Shown here one piece after another: positions 8,486 to 16,712 of a stretch of DNA of 64,000 nucleotides. How positions within the stretch are numbered: position 1 is the first letter of the stretch; each line of letters begins with the position of its first letter. The notes beneath the pieces are model-generated. The model was not told the origin of the DNA. It saw nothing but the letters and a program-made list of their open reading frames with translations, and did not search any database. The translations under genes were made by a program, and so were the position numbers. The stretch is from Bacteroidota bacterium (GTDB taxonomy: Bacteria; Bacteroidota; Bacteroidia; Chitinophagales; Chitinophagaceae): contig JAFDXK010000001.1 in NCBI GenBank assembly GCA_018267965.1, forward strand, positions 310,001 through 374,000, written 5' to 3'.

Positions 8486-9322
8486 ATGAGTTGTTTAACT
8501 AAAAGTCAATTAAATACAACTATTGACAATGCATTTTCCGATTTGATAGATAACACAGCATTAGCCTGTGAACAAATCGATACAGCCCATCAAACAGGAT
8601 TGTGGATGATGGGAGGTGTGATAGAGCTGGCCTATAATTCAAGCACGAACACAAATACAGCGAGCTGGCAAACAGCTTATGATACCATCAATACCGGCAC
8701 ATTGACGTTTAACTCTGCCGGAGGTATCAATATTAACTATCCTACAGCTTTTAGCAGCTCTTTACCTGCTGCAATGGTGGCTACATTTAACTCGAGCTAT
8801 AATAATGCAGATGCATTGAATACAGCATCCAGTGGTTACCAGTTAAGTATGGATTATGGTTCGGGTAAGGCTGATTTGCGTTTATCAAAAAGTATTAAGG
8901 CATCGGGTATGGTCATTTATGATTCTACTACCAGCGCTTGGCATATTGATGCCTATACGCCTTTAGGGTCTTCATATTTCAGCGGCAGAACTTTTAATAA
9001 TACAACTGTTGGTTCTGCATATGCTTTGGAAATTGATATCTCAAATACCATTTTCAAAACTATAAACGGATTGCCTGCAGTAACTCCGGTACATAGTGGT
9101 ATTAATGTGGTGATACCGTATGTGGTAAACACAAATGACGCAAGTAAAGTAACTATTTGTTTTTGGGATGTTGCCTCGGGAAGCTTCCTGACCAGCCTGA
9201 CAGGTATTACAGGATTAATATTCGGTATTGATTTTGGTGCGATTGAATATGCGATTGATATGCAGACAATAGATCTGGGTTCATTTAATAAAATATCAGT
9301 ACTGGGCGTATTTAAAAAGTAA
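8486..9322 (+). CDS. Unknown protein closing phage block A
   Basis: 278 residues, no family recognised. A helical N-terminus (residues 1-45, TIDNAFSDLIDNTALACEQ) is followed by a long Ser/Thr/Asn-rich beta region such as GGININYPTAFSSSLPAAMV and YSLEIDIS-like strands. No signal peptide or membrane segment. An A-rich leader (ACAGAAAAAAAATG) precedes ATG 8486 and a hairpin terminator follows at 9380. Its helix-plus-beta layout would suit a head fibre or a decoration or tail-spike protein, but it has few cysteines compared with the other phage proteins here and could also be an accessory (moron) gene. Confidence 0.4.
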   Translation: MSCLTKSQLNTTIDNAFSDLIDNTALACEQIDTAHQTGLWMMGGVIELAYNSSTNTNTASWQTAYDTINTGTLTFNSAGGININYPTAFSSSLPAAMVATFNSSYNNADALNTASSGYQLSMDYGSGKADLRLSKSIKASGMVIYDSTTSAWHIDAYTPLGSSYFSGRTFNNTTVGSAYALEIDISNTIFKTINGLPAVTPVHSGINVVIPYVVNTNDASKVTICFWDVASGSFLTSLTGITGLIFGIDFGAIEYAIDMQTIDLGSFNKISVLGVFKK

Positions 9323-9379
9323 TAAATAGTATACGAGGTCTTTGTTGTCTGTGTTCATTCATAGATGTGGTTTTTAGAG

Positions 9380-9410
9380 GAGCGCATATTCTTATGCGCT
9401 CAATTTATTT
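9380..9410 (+). terminator. Hairpin terminator at the end of phage block A
   Basis: GAGCGCATA (9380-9388) and TATGCGCTC (9393-9401) form a perfect 9-bp stem with a TTCT loop, followed by AATTTATTTTT. It separates the phage block from the converging lipoprotein gene and may serve both strands. Confidence 0.7.
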
Positions 9411-9668
9411 TTCTTCTACTTTTTGACAACCAAAATATGTACCCATAACAGCATTCCCCGGTGCTTTACGCCCCGCTTCTATCTCTTTAATTTCTTCCTC
9501 TGTTTTATTATACAAATTGGCACTGGTATAAGTATAAACGGTTTCGTCTTCTTCTTGTGATACAACCATAACACTGCACACCCACCTGTTTTTATACTCA
9601 TATTTGGTGCAGCCATTCGATAAAGCCGATAATAATACTAATGTAAAAAGAGTTATAAGGTTTTTCAT
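9405..9668 (-). CDS. Small lipoprotein, unknown function
   Basis: 87 residues. A signal peptide with lipobox LSNGC puts the lipidated cysteine at residue 20. The mature part is short and charged (EEDETVYTYTSANLYNKTEEE) and ends with two more features: an Ala/Gly turn and CQKVEEK. It converges on the end of phage block A and diverges from the lipoprotein gene at 9738, with a 7-bp inverted repeat (AAGATAC 9687 / GTATCTT 9708) in the shared spacer that could bind a regulator. No function can be assigned. Confidence 0.55.
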   Translation of the reverse strand: MKNLITLFTLVLLSALSNGCTKYEYKNRWVCSVMVVSQEEDETVYTYTSANLYNKTEEEIKEIEAGRKAPGNAVMGTYFGCQKVEEK

Positions 9669-9737
9669 AGAAACGAATTATTACTAAAGATACCATATTT
9701 TTTCTTCGTATCTTCATAAGCCCAAACCAAGCCTTAT

Positions 9738-10538
9738 ATGAAGCGTTTATTGCCTGTTGTTATTATTCTTGCACTGCTGGCTTCTTGTGTCAAGAAGAGG
9801 AACGAAACAACACCTAACCAGTTTGTCAATTATTTTATCAAGAACCCATACATACAGCCTGTAATAGTAAGGTTGGAAGACTCTGCTACTCACAAGGTTT
9901 TCTATATAACTATACCGGGCTATAGTAAGCAACGAATACCTGACTCTGTGTTGTTTGACAAAGAAAGGGCAAGAAGGCTTTGGTATTATTACGCTGCTGC
10001 TGATTTCAGTTTTTCTAATTGGTGGCCAACTGTTTTTCCTGAATTCAGAAGAGGCATTAAAGCAATTAGCTATGAACGCGGCCGTACTTCTTATGAAGTA
10101 GTTTTAGATAAACCAGACATTCATAATTATATCAAATATTGCCTTAACGGTATAGATGGCAGTACAAAGTGGAAGGCTGTGGATGCTTATGATTCATTAG
10201 GCAAGAGTGTATGGAGTACCTTGTCTTCGGGACAGAAAACACATGAAATAACGCTTAATTACGATTATACCGGTACGCATTACAAGGCATCTCAGACAGG
10301 CGCAGCAACAACGGACTATTTTGGGTATGTATTTAATAGTTCATTGCCCGGTAATGCTGGTTATCTGTACTTATCAAGCCTAAATCTGGCTACTGTAGAT
10401 ACACCTGATTATAAATACGGGTTTGCATTGACTAACAATGAACTTCCCCAGTTTGAGGTTTTTAACACACCCAACGATACCTTGTACCTGCATGTAGGAA
10501 ATGTAGGCTGGTATTACAAAATGGCCAAAATGAAATAA
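9738..10538 (+). CDS. Lipoprotein, unknown function
   Basis: 266 residues. Signal peptide MKRLLPVVIILALLASC with the lipobox cysteine at 17, so an inner- or outer-membrane anchored lipoprotein. The mature part is beta-rich and aromatic (IQPVIVRLEDSATHKVFYITI, later LSSGQKTHEITLNYDYTGTHY), without recognised domain. It is transcribed alone: a strong terminator follows at 10562. It diverges from the small lipoprotein gene at 9668. Confidence 0.6.
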   Translation: MKRLLPVVIILALLASCVKKRNETTPNQFVNYFIKNPYIQPVIVRLEDSATHKVFYITIPGYSKQRIPDSVLFDKERARRLWYYYAAADFSFSNWWPTVFPEFRRGIKAISYERGRTSYEVVLDKPDIHNYIKYCLNGIDGSTKWKAVDAYDSLGKSVWSTLSSGQKTHEITLNYDYTGTHYKASQTGAATTDYFGYVFNSSLPGNAGYLYLSSLNLATVDTPDYKYGFALTNNELPQFEVFNTPNDTLYLHVGNVGWYYKMAKMK

Positions 10539-10561
10539 TACTTATAATATTAATGTATTCC

Positions 10562-10588
10562 CAAAAGCCTTATTCAATAAGGCTTTTG
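10562..10588 (+). terminator. Strong hairpin terminator after the lipoprotein gene
   Basis: CAAAAGCCTTATT (10562-10574) is the exact inverse complement of AATAAGGCTTTTG (10576-10588). The effective stem carries an A-run before and a T-run after it, so it can stop transcription from either side. Confidence 0.85.
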
Positions 10589-10754
10589 TTGGTTTTATGG
10601 CATCCCTAAGATAAGTAGTAATTGTAAACTGCTTGTTATCAGCTTACAAAGCCCGTGTTAAGTTGGCCTCAAAATTTCTTAAAGGGGGGTTGAACGTATG
10701 ATATTTGTGTCATCAAACGAAACAACTAAAACAAAAAACAAAAACACAATGATC

Positions 10755-11039
10755 ATGTCAGCATCTCACAACGCAGTAGCAGTCCTTTTCCCGGGCGCAG
10801 ACAACAAAGATGTTATCAAGGCTTCTGAACAATACCACATACAAGTAGTGAACCAGGAAGAATACAGCACCGTAAAAGATTATGAAAGATATTTCAAGCC
10901 ATCAAGGCGCATATTTCATAAAGATGACGTAAACCTGCTGTTTGTATTTGCAGATGGTAGTGCACAACTGGCAGACGATATGATGAGCATGAAAAATGTA
11001 ATGAATAAAATAAAAAGCTTAATCAGTAAATTGTCATAA
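10755..11039 (+). CDS. Small protein of a tandem paralogous pair, copy 1
   Basis: 95 residues from ATG 10755. An upstream ATG at 10698 is in frame but lies inside the probable -7 element (GATATTTG, 10700-10707), and alignment with copy 2 at 11205 starts exactly at 10755, so that start is rejected. Shared core: HNAVA.. (V/I).FPG, a KDY..(Y/F)FK.S(R/K)R block, then (D/V)(V/M)NLLF(V/I), ADG/PDG, and (L/M)ADD(M/V).S(M/L)K. No signal peptide, membrane segment or known motif; length and composition suggest a soluble cytoplasmic protein. The long A/C-rich leader is shared with copy 2. Function unknown. Confidence 0.6.
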   Translation: MSASHNAVAVLFPGADNKDVIKASEQYHIQVVNQEEYSTVKDYERYFKPSRRIFHKDDVNLLFVFADGSAQLADDMMSMKNVMNKIKSLISKLS

Positions 11040-11085
11040 TAGCATCTGTAGTTTGTAAAGATGCGGTTAATGAAGCCTGAAAATT

Positions 11086-11116
11086 TTGTTAGCCATCCCT
11101 TACGATACTACATTTG
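11086..11116 (+). promoter_or_regulatory. Promoter of the second small paralogue
   Basis: TTG (11086-11088) and a perfect TACATTTG (11109-11116) are 20 nt apart. The region from 'gcct.aaaattt' onward is alignable with the region before copy 1, so the duplication included the promoter. The leader to ATG 11205 is about 80 nt and contains a CCGAAGCAATTCGG hairpin (11160-11173). Confidence 0.7.
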
Positions 11117-11204
11117 ATAAATGCCCTCACCGGCTGAAAACAAAACACAAAACACAATTCCGAAGCAATTCGGAACGAAACAAAAAACATAAAAAACACA
11201 AAAA

Positions 11205-11489
11205 ATGAACACAATACACAACGCGGTAGCGATTACCTTTCCGGGTGTCAATACTACAGATATAGTAAACGCGGCAATAGCCCACGAGGCGCATATCCTT
11301 ATCAAAGAGCCGTATAACCAATCAAAAGATTATACCAAATTTTTCAAACGTTCTAAGCGTGTGATAACATCTGAAGTAATGAACCTGTTGTTCATTTATC
11401 CTGATGGTACTTCTGCCATGGCAGACGACGTATTGTCTCTGAAAAAAGCACTGAGAAAAGCAGCCATAGCAGACGGCGCTTTTGCATAA
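11205..11489 (+). CDS. Small protein of a tandem paralogous pair, copy 2
   Basis: 94 residues, clearly homologous to copy 1 at 10755 over nearly the whole length (HNAVAITFPG, KDYTKFFKRSKRV, VMNLLFIYPDG, MADDVLSLKKAL). Conserved charged and aromatic positions point to a folded domain; divergence is highest after the FPG motif (residues 18-30), perhaps the ligand- or partner-specific part. It has its own promoter (11086-11116) and a terminator (11530-11554), so the two copies are separately expressed. No family recognised. It is followed by the convergent TPR histidine kinase gene. Confidence 0.6.
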   Translation: MNTIHNAVAITFPGVNTTDIVNAAIAHEAHILIKEPYNQSKDYTKFFKRSKRVITSEVMNLLFIYPDGTSAMADDVLSLKKALRKAAIADGAFA

Positions 11490-11529
11490 GAAGTTTTGTT
11501 TGTTTTGTTGTGGTTTCGGCCACAAAGCC

Positions 11530-11554
11530 CCCCTTAGATGATAAGGGGTTTTTG
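11530..11554 (+). terminator. Terminator after the small paralogue pair
   Basis: CCCCTTA (11530-11536) and TAAGGGG (11542-11548) form a stem with a GATGA loop followed by TTTTTG. It lies between convergent genes. Confidence 0.8.
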
Positions 11555-11556
11555 TA

Positions 11557-13737
11557 TTAATCTGAATGACCCGGCAACATGATGATGAAGGTGGTGCCTT
11601 GTCCTTTTTGGCTACTGACCATTATATCTCCACCATTCATTTTGATGTAGTCGTAAGATAGTTTGAGGCCTAAACCCGTACCACGTTCGCCCATAGTTCC
11701 TTCTGTGCTGGCATGGTTATCGCTGTTGAACAGTTTATTGACCTGCGCTGCATCCATGCCTATACCGTTATCGGTGATATAAATATGGGTACTGCCCGGC
11801 AATTGTTTGGCAGTAACGCTGACCATACCGTTTTCGGGTGTGAACTTAATAGCATTAGATATAAGGTTGCGTATCACCATCTGCACCTGGTTTTTATCGG
11901 CATAAGCAGTAATGCCTTCGCGAACATCCATGCTGAGTGTGATGCTTTTTTGATTTGCGGCATCTTTGAGCATGGCAATGGTATTAGATATTTTGTTGTG
12001 AATATCTATAAGCTCTTTTACCAGTGGCTGCTCGCCTTTCATTTGTGTTTTGGCCCATTGCAGCATATTGTCGAGCATGAGGGTAACGGACTGCAGTTTG
12101 TTATTCAGCTCTGTTCTATGTGCAATAAACTCTTCGGGGGTGATGAGCTTTTCATCCAGCATCATCATAGTGCTGCTCAGTGCATTCACCGGGCTGCGCA
12201 GGTCGTGTGCCAATACGCTGAACGTGCGGTCTTTAAAATCATTCATTTCTCGCAGGCGGGTAACAACATATTCAATCTCCTGCTTTTGCAGCTCCAGTAT
12301 TTGCCTGCTCTTTTTAGTGTTCTTTAAGTTTCTGAAGAACAAATATGCTGCCACCAGGGCCAGTATGGCAGCTATGCCAAATGTGAAAAGGAGGAAGGTT
12401 TTGACTTTTTCTTTACTCTTCTCGGAGGCTTCGTTTTTCTGAAGCAGGTTAATATGGTCTTGTTTTTTTTGCAGCTCGTAATTAAACAACAACTGTTGTG
12501 CGTCTTTACTGCTTCGATTGCGTGCAATGCTATCGCGGTAAGCATGCCTGATATTTGAATAATACAAGGCATGTTTATAATCTCCTGCTTTTTCGTACGC
12601 GTCAGTAAGTTTCTCAGCAACATCAAGCACTTGTTCTTTCAGCCCCAATTGTTGCATCAGTATCATAGCGTCTTTGAGGTAAACAATACCTTTCTCGATA
12701 TTGCCCTGATGGACAAGGATATTTCCTATTCCTGCTTTGGCTATGAATACGCCTTCCATGTCCTGTAGCTTTTCGGCTACTTTCATAGATTGCTCATAGA
12801 GAGGGTATGCTTTGTCGTAAGCGCCTGTTTTTACATATACCTCAGCTATATTACCATTGATGATATTAGCCGCAAATTCATCTTTTATTTTAACGGCAAC
12901 TTCTTCGGCCATTTCAAGATAATGCAATGCCGAATCATAGTTTTTTTGTGCATCAAAAACCAATGCATAGGCAGTATAGTTATTGAGTATGCCTGTTTGG
13001 GAGTTTACTTTTTTATTAATGGAAAGCGCTTTGTTGGCATAAGCAAGTGAATTTTTATAGTCGCCCAGCCTGTAATAAACATTAGAAATGTTGGAGTAAT
13101 CACCGGCTATATCTGCCCATACACCAGGTTTAGCAGTGAGTGGTTCCTGTGTTTTAAGGTCTTCGAGATATAACTTTAAAGCATCGGCATAGTTTCCCAT
13201 TTGGTAATGCACGCTGGCTATATTGGCCAACGTTTTGGCTTTCATGTCCTTATTGCCGGTTGCTTCAGCCATTGAAAGTGAGCTGTCATAATAGTTCATC
13301 GCTTCGAAATACCTGCTGGTACGAAAGCTGATATTGCCGAGGTTGGTGAATATGACACATTCCTGCTCTCTGAGATGATGTTGGCGTGCAGCATCCAGTG
13401 CCAACCTGTTATACAAAGCAGAACTGTCATATTTGCTGCGTTCGAAATAAGAAGTGGCTATTGTTTCCAGTGCTGCTACTTTCCCTAAAGGATATTTCTG
13501 CTTTTCTGAAGCATGTAATGCCTGCAGCCCGTATAGGTATTGAGCGTCGGGGTCATTATACCTGTAGCTATTTGCCAGGGCTATTAAGAGGTTGGTCCGT
13601 GCAGTATCATTAGTACCATGTTTTTGCAAAGCACCAATAAGGCTGTCGGCTTTAGTTGCTAAAGCCTGAACGGGTAATGCCAATAATAATATAAGCGCAG
13701 TTGCAACGGCGGCAACATAGTTTGTTTGCTTCATCAA
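11557..13737 (-). CDS. Sensor histidine kinase with periplasmic TPR repeats
   Basis: 726 residues. Signal peptide 1-27; about eight tetratricopeptide repeats from 40 to 420 (for example YFEAMNYYDSSLSMAEATG, MGNYADALKLYLEDL); a coiled segment 415-445; one membrane helix 447-468; dimerisation domain with the phosphorylated His511 in FSVLAHDLRSPV; ATP-binding domain with N-box NLISNAIKFTPENG, G1 DNGIGMD (656-662) and G2 RGTGLGL (685-691). All catalytic parts are present, and there is no receiver domain. The TPR part would sit in the periplasm and sense a protein or peptide partner. No cognate regulator gene is adjacent, so it is an orphan. A TAGATTTG -7-like element lies upstream (13809-13816, minus strand) without a clear -33. 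Confidence 0.9.
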   Translation of the reverse strand: MMKQTNYVAAVATALILLLALPVQALATKADSLIGALQKHGTNDTARTNLLIALANSYRYNDPDAQYLYGLQALHASEKQKYPLGKVAALETIATSYFERSKYDSSALYNRLALDAARQHHLREQECVIFTNLGNISFRTSRYFEAMNYYDSSLSMAEATGNKDMKAKTLANIASVHYQMGNYADALKLYLEDLKTQEPLTAKPGVWADIAGDYSNISNVYYRLGDYKNSLAYANKALSINKKVNSQTGILNNYTAYALVFDAQKNYDSALHYLEMAEEVAVKIKDEFAANIINGNIAEVYVKTGAYDKAYPLYEQSMKVAEKLQDMEGVFIAKAGIGNILVHQGNIEKGIVYLKDAMILMQQLGLKEQVLDVAEKLTDAYEKAGDYKHALYYSNIRHAYRDSIARNRSSKDAQQLLFNYELQKKQDHINLLQKNEASEKSKEKVKTFLLFTFGIAAILALVAAYLFFRNLKNTKKSRQILELQKQEIEYVVTRLREMNDFKDRTFSVLAHDLRSPVNALSSTMMMLDEKLITPEEFIAHRTELNNKLQSVTLMLDNMLQWAKTQMKGEQPLVKELIDIHNKISNTIAMLKDAANQKSITLSMDVREGITAYADKNQVQMVIRNLISNAIKFTPENGMVSVTAKQLPGSTHIYITDNGIGMDAAQVNKLFNSDNHASTEGTMGERGTGLGLKLSYDYIKMNGGDIMVSSQKGQGTTFIIMLPGHSD

Positions 13738-13903
13738 GACAGCGTTCGAACATTTATATTTCGTGGCAGACAGGGGTAGGAGTTCCGTATCTTAAGTAAA
13801 CGATATTACAAATCTATGACAATTAAGTCGTATTATTTGTATATATGTTAAGTATTATAATCAGATTATAATGCGGATTGTCATGAAAAGACCCAGAAGT
13901 GTA

Positions 13904-14371
13904 TCACTTCAGTGTTTTTCTCAGTTCTGACAATACCCTTGTTTCGAAATCTTCTTTGGTTTTCCAGTCTTTCCAAAGATTATAGCCGCTGTTGAGTACG
14001 TACCAGTCGTGCAGGTCTTTGCCGCCATTTATGCTCACCAGGGCAAGTGTGGTTTTGCCTGCGCCGTCGGGGTGGGTCCAGCAATAGGCTACCTGGTTTT
14101 TATCGGGGTAGTAAAAATAAATGTCATAATATTCTGAGCTGTCACCACGGCCTTCGGGCAGGCCAAAGCTGAGCGGAGCTACATAATCGGGGTGTTGTGT
14201 TTTGAATTGTTTGATGGCATCGAGCACCTGCTGTTCGGGCCTATTGAAGGTGTATCGTTGCGCATAAGGATAAGAACCGCCCGCCATGCGAAACTGTACC
14301 TTGCGATAAACAAGCGGGGCAAGTATGACAGCAAGGAGTATGCAGGCAAAGAGGGTACTTTTTTTGCGCAT
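13904..14371 (-). CDS. Membrane-anchored protein, unknown function
   Basis: About 155 residues from MRKKSTLF at 14371; an earlier in-frame start at 14407 would add 12 residues that overlap the upstream terminator region, so the internal start is preferred. A single N-terminal membrane helix (about residues 5-24) is followed by a soluble domain with a helical part (FNRPEQQVLDAIKQFKTQHPDY) and a beta part (YYDIYFYYPDKNQVAYCW, TTLALVSINGG) ending WYVLNSGYNLWKDWKTKEDFE. It resembles small membrane-tethered proteins of Bacteroidota of unknown role. It sits between a histidine kinase and an ELWxxDGT protein on the same strand. Confidence 0.5.
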   Translation of the reverse strand: MRKKSTLFACILLAVILAPLVYRKVQFRMAGGSYPYAQRYTFNRPEQQVLDAIKQFKTQHPDYVAPLSFGLPEGRGDSSEYYDIYFYYPDKNQVAYCWTHPDGAGKTTLALVSINGGKDLHDWYVLNSGYNLWKDWKTKEDFETRVLSELRKTLK

Positions 14372-14415
14372 AATGTTTGATTGTATGTACAAGATACGGA
14401 ATTGCAAAACAAAAA

Positions 14416-14432
14416 CCCCTCGGTGTGAGGGG
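14416..14432 (-). terminator. Terminator of the ELWxxDGT gene
   Basis: CCCCTC (14416-14421) and GAGGGG (14427-14432) form a stem; on the minus strand it is followed by TTTTTGTTTT, so it ends the transcript of the gene at 14460-16016. Confidence 0.75.
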
Positions 14433-14459
14433 CTTTGAAAAAAATAATATGAGATTGTT

Positions 14460-16016
14460 TTAATGCACCATCTTGCCTCTTGCCATTACATAGCCTTTGT
14501 CATCCATAATGCGGAAGAAGTAATTGCCAGCCGGTAAATCTGCAACCGGAATGCTAATGGTGTTGATACCCGCATTGTATGGTTTATTGCCACTTGTATA
14601 TACTTGCCTGCCACTTGCATCTATTAATGCCACCTGCAGTGTTTGTGCTTTTTGCATATTCAGTTCAAGGTTGAAAACATTATTAGCAGGATTAGGATAT
14701 GCTTTGAGTGTAATATCGTTTTCCGGAACTATGATATGTGATGGTGGTATGGTAGTATCTATTAAACGGTAAAGTTTAGAAGGAGGGGAGGGAGGAAGGG
14801 AACCCATGCCTGTAGGAGACGCTAAAAATAGAACGATATTGTTGGCAAGTACAAAATTGTCTGGCCAGATATCATCGGGCTTGTAGGAGGTCATGTTTAA
14901 CAACCTTACTGTATCTGTGGTACTGTAAACACATACTTCGGTTCCCAAGCCGGGCATATAGCCTGTAGTTATTAATTTGCCATTGTATTCCACACCGTTG
15001 TTGTCTTCATAATATACAGAATTGTTCAAAGTTGTTACAGTGCCTGTTAATTGATTGTATTTGCAGCCACCAATAGCACCACCTATGCCGGCAGTATCAC
15101 ATCTGAAGTAAACTTCGTTATTATAACCTTTAAGCGGGGAAACATATGCTTGCGAAAGGCCAGTTAAAACGTTCAAAACATTAGTGTTCGGGCTTCCCGC
15201 ACAGGTAAGTTGTTTCAGATTTGTGCCGTCGTATTCTAACAGCGCCCTGATAGCCTGAACGTATGTTTTAGAACCGACCATATACAATTTATTATTATAG
15301 ACATAATGAAGCCTTACACCATAGTATCCCTGCATCTTGGTATGAATTCCGGTAGCTGGGTCGAAAATATAGCTCATGCTTGAATCGAAATAGTTGGTGT
15401 ATGCCAGTTTGCCATTGTATACGCAACTGCTGGTTGCCATTATCTGCATACTTCCGTTTGTAATAGCTGTGGCAGTATTAGTGCCGGGGTCATAAACATG
15501 TAAACGGGCATAGTATGTTGTTACTGATGTAGTAGAGTCCGCATAAGCGTCAAAGTATATCTTACCATTAATAACCCGCATCATTGCAGGTGAAGAACCC
15601 GGTTTGCCGGGAAGAATATCTAAAACCATAGATGGCGGATTGGTGCCATCATATTTCCACAGCTCTATGCCATGTATGCCATCGTTGGCGGCAAAATATA
15701 ATAGCCCGTTCAGATAACACATGCGGTCATAAGAGTAACCCCCCATAGGGCTTAATACCGCATCGCCATGGCCGGGGTTGATGTCTGCCACCATCACAGG
15801 CGGATTAATACCATCTGCTTTCCACAGTTCTGCTCCGTGAGCAGTATCGCTGGCATACAGATAGAAAGTGTTGTTGAAAGCATGAAGGTCTGATGTGAAA
15901 TTGTTTTTAACATACGCAGGCCCTGTGGTGTCATTAAATCCATACCTGCCGTATGTATACTGTGCGTTTGCGTGAACGCAGATAAAGAGCAGCAATGCTG
16001 CTAATAGGTGTTTCAT
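14460..16016 (-). CDS. Secreted ELWxxDGT-repeat protein with T9SS sorting domain
   Basis: 518 residues. Signal peptide 1-18 (ending ANAQ). Two tandem ELWKxDGxNPP units (residues about 60-140: AELWKADGINPPVMVADINPG, then ELWKYDGTNPPSMVLDI) of the ELWxxDGT repeat family, followed by further blade-like units with 'YNGKL' turns that likely form a beta propeller. The last 75 residues carry a type A T9SS sorting domain (KAYPNPANNVFNLEL, GRQVYTSG, LPAGNYFFRI, GYVMARGKMVH). It should be exported by Sec, then secreted or surface-attached through T9SS. Substrate or partner unknown. Followed by a minus-strand terminator. Confidence 0.85.
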   Translation of the reverse strand: MKHLLAALLLFICVHANAQYTYGRYGFNDTTGPAYVKNNFTSDLHAFNNTFYLYASDTAHGAELWKADGINPPVMVADINPGHGDAVLSPMGGYSYDRMCYLNGLLYFAANDGIHGIELWKYDGTNPPSMVLDILPGKPGSSPAMMRVINGKIYFDAYADSTTSVTTYYARLHVYDPGTNTATAITNGSMQIMATSSCVYNGKLAYTNYFDSSMSYIFDPATGIHTKMQGYYGVRLHYVYNNKLYMVGSKTYVQAIRALLEYDGTNLKQLTCAGSPNTNVLNVLTGLSQAYVSPLKGYNNEVYFRCDTAGIGGAIGGCKYNQLTGTVTTLNNSVYYEDNNGVEYNGKLITTGYMPGLGTEVCVYSTTDTVRLLNMTSYKPDDIWPDNFVLANNIVLFLASPTGMGSLPPSPPSKLYRLIDTTIPPSHIIVPENDITLKAYPNPANNVFNLELNMQKAQTLQVALIDASGRQVYTSGNKPYNAGINTISIPVADLPAGNYFFRIMDDKGYVMARGKMVH

Positions 16017-16113
16017 AAGTTATACATGTATTTGTGTAATGCAAAGTTAGGGCAGAATGTATATATAATATGTATGATAGTTGTCAACCTCGTGTGGATA
16101 AGGCTAACCACCA

Positions 16114-16166
16114 CTCCTAAAAACAGGAGGGGAATCTCCTTTAGTTGGTAACTTAGATAACTAAAG
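16114..16166 (+). promoter_or_regulatory. Alternative hairpins in the leader of the acetyltransferase gene
   Basis: AGGAG (16125-16129) can pair with CTCCT on its left (16114-16118) or with CTCCT on its right (16136-16140), but not both. A third stem, CTTTAGTT (16139-16146) / AACTAAAG (16159-16166), overlaps the right-hand option. Such mutually exclusive stems suit an attenuator or riboswitch-like switch, but the stems are short. Confidence 0.3.
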
Positions 16167-16180
16167 AACTATAATTATCA

Positions 16181-16654
16181 ATGGAAATAAGACGGATAAC
16201 AACCGAAGAAGACATAGATACCTGCGCAGAGTTAATGAACATATCTGACCCGTGGATTACGTTACAATTCGATAAGCAACGTTGCCTGATGAGCCTGAAA
16301 GGTGATTATAAAGAATTGTACGGCGCTTATATAGATGGCAATGTTGCAGGGTTTGTCATTATACAATTGTACGGAACATTGCGGGGGTATATACAAACTG
16401 TTTGCGTAAAGGAACAATATAGAGGTAAGGGTATAGGTACGGCATTGCTGAAGTATATCGAAGAACGTATTTATGAGGTATCGCCCAACGCGTTTATCTG
16501 TGTCTCTTCTTTTAACCCCGAAGCGCATAAACTATATACCCGCATGGGTTTTGAATATGTGGGCACGCTCAAAGACCATTTTATACGCGGATATGATGAG
16601 ATAATATTGCGCAAAAGCAAAGGGCCGTTTGCTGAATTTGTGGCGGTGAAGTAG
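16181..16654 (+). CDS. GNAT-family N-acetyltransferase
   Basis: 157 residues, full length for the family. Motif A with the acetyl-CoA pyrophosphate loop is clear at residues 79-87 (QYRGKGIGT, matching Q/R-x-x-G-x-G/A), preceded by the beta4 strand GYIQTVCV. Motif B appears as ICVSSFNPEAHKLYTRMGFEYVGTL, with the usual N-x-x-A-x-x-x-Y and GF. These proteins move an acetyl group from acetyl-CoA to an amine, which may be an antibiotic, a small metabolite or a protein N-terminus; the substrate cannot be told. It lies alone between opposite-strand genes in the stretch that separates the phage blocks. Confidence 0.88.
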   Translation: MEIRRITTEEDIDTCAELMNISDPWITLQFDKQRCLMSLKGDYKELYGAYIDGNVAGFVIIQLYGTLRGYIQTVCVKEQYRGKGIGTALLKYIEERIYEVSPNAFICVSSFNPEAHKLYTRMGFEYVGTLKDHFIRGYDEIILRKSKGPFAEFVAVK

Positions 16655-16712
16655 GGTTAATCTACGAGGTAGGGGGAGTATGGTATGCTGACAAGTGTTA
16701 GACCGCCAGTAC

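Larger units (their letters stand above)
1..9401 (+). mobile_element. Phage-derived block A (tail genes and portal)
   Basis: Eight same-strand genes with phage-structural character: tape-measure C-terminus, hub-like protein, cysteine-rich and FN3-like tail proteins, tail-tube candidate, portal candidate and an unknown. The block runs off the left edge of the window, so terminase, integrase or an attachment site could lie upstream. It closes with a terminator at 9380-9401, after which bacterial lipoprotein genes begin. Cysteine-rich proteins and a structured leader shared with block B (17.2-25.7 kb) suggest one origin. The phage assignment of the block is stronger than the label on any single gene. 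Confidence 0.8.

Noticed and set aside
1-9322. Contractile injection system or tailocin (tail without head)
   Set aside because: Portal, scaffold and capsid candidates are present, and no sheath or AAA+ ATPase typical of contractile systems was seen.
10698-10757. ATG at 10698 as start of the first small paralogue
   Set aside because: It overlaps the probable -7 element, and the paralogue aligns only from 10755, so the upstream residues are not supported.
11557-13737. Several plus-strand reading frames inside this gene, for example 11713-12327
   Set aside because: They are antisense to a complete histidine kinase and lack protein-like composition or expression signals.
9332-16670. TACGAGGT at 9332-9339 and 16663-16670 as attachment-site direct repeats around the inserted region
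   Set aside because: Eight matching bases are expected by chance in this length and they do not sit at the edges of the two phage blocks.
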